From: Paenibacillus phoenicis
GTDB taxonomy: Bacteria; Bacillota; Bacilli; Paenibacillales; Paenibacillaceae
Length of the DNA: 64,000 nucleotides
Direction of reading: 5' to 3'
Assembly: GCF_034718895.1 (NCBI RefSeq)
Contig: NZ_JAYERP010000001.1
Span: forward strand, 1,364,001 to 1,428,000
A program made the translations under genes and the position numbers. Of the stretch, positions 63,916-64,000 are shown piece after piece. Below the pieces are notes generated by a model that was not told the origin of the DNA, searched no databases, and was given only the letters and a program-made list of their open reading frames with translations. Each line of letters begins with the position of its first letter. Position 1 is the first letter of the stretch.

Positions 63916-64000
63916 TTACATGACCCGCTTAAACAGCTTCTCCAAATCATACGTGGAGAACGAAACGATGATCGGCCGCCCGTGCGGGCAGGTGTACGGC
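63916..64000 (-). CDS. mutL: DNA mismatch repair protein MutL, last 27 codons
   Basis: Only the 3' end is inside the window. It reads YTCPHGRPIIVSFSTYDLEK and ends KRVM. The CPHGRP and the LEKLFKR ending are the conserved C-terminal motifs of the endonuclease-type MutL; the cysteine and histidine of CPHGRP are metal ligands there. The position upstream of miaA and hfq supports this. Confidence 0.93.
   Translation of the reverse strand, partial: PYTCPHGRPIIVSFSTYDLEKLFKRVM

Overview
The window reads as a chromosomal segment of an endospore-forming Firmicute close to Paenibacillus (moderate GC, strong AGGAGG-type ribosome binding sites, GTG/TTG starts, intrinsic terminators with U-tracts). Lineage evidence is the gene order spoVK-hflX-ynbB-glnR-glnA, the lexA/yneA divergent pair with SOS boxes, mutL-methyltransferase-miaA-hfq, and a pdhABCD operon. 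No rRNA, tRNA, CRISPR array, insertion sequence or prophage was recognised. The assignment rests on protein family recognition by eye, not on database comparison.

Layout. 1-4.8 kb: a lipoprotein and ABC ATPase pair, an MFS exporter divergent from its probable ArsR-like regulator, and a HAD hydrolase. 4.8-10.3 kb: topB, gltD and the thyA-folA pair. 10.3-14.6 kb: lipoproteins and secreted proteins of unknown role, one behind a promoter plus terminator that may define a small RNA. 14.6-18.4 kb: an ArsR-type repressor and a four-domain sulfur-trafficking protein (CoA-disulfide reductase, rhodanese, TusA, DsrE-like), then a methyltransferase. 18.5-23.7 kb: pdhABCD. 23.9-29.1 kb: esterase, TRIC-type channel, thiN, NlpC/P60 hydrolase, a response regulator lacking its phosphoacceptor, and a ThiF/MoeB-type adenylyltransferase.

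29.1-39.7 kb is the most unusual part: one tightly packed leftward operon of ten genes encoding a reduced, rearranged Tad (Flp pilus-like) machine. In transcription order: a Hanks-type Ser/Thr kinase fused to a CpaE/MinD-like domain, a CpaB-like SAF protein, two more degenerate MinD-like proteins, a membrane-anchored CpaF-like ATPase, a TadB-TadC fused inner-membrane platform protein, and four small single-span proteins that may be pseudopilins. None of the MinD-like domains keeps a canonical Walker A lysine. The operon starts at a good sigma-A promoter followed by a long terminator-like leader hairpin.

39.9-50.9 kb: a receiver-like/THUMP-like/FtsJ-like methyltransferase fusion, the nfo and Fpg-family repair pair, HAD hydrolases, rnz, metH and small membrane or lipoproteins. 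51-58.7 kb: the SOS genes yneA and lexA, a 51-residue small protein, glnRA with a GlnR box filling the promoter spacer exactly, ynbB, a twice-deleted hflX pseudogene, spoVK, and a YdcF-family gene broken by a one-base shift in a G run. 58.9-64 kb: a class A penicillin-binding protein with an FN3 domain and a Gly/Asn-rich tail, hfq, miaA, an RsmJ-type methyltransferase and the last codons of mutL.
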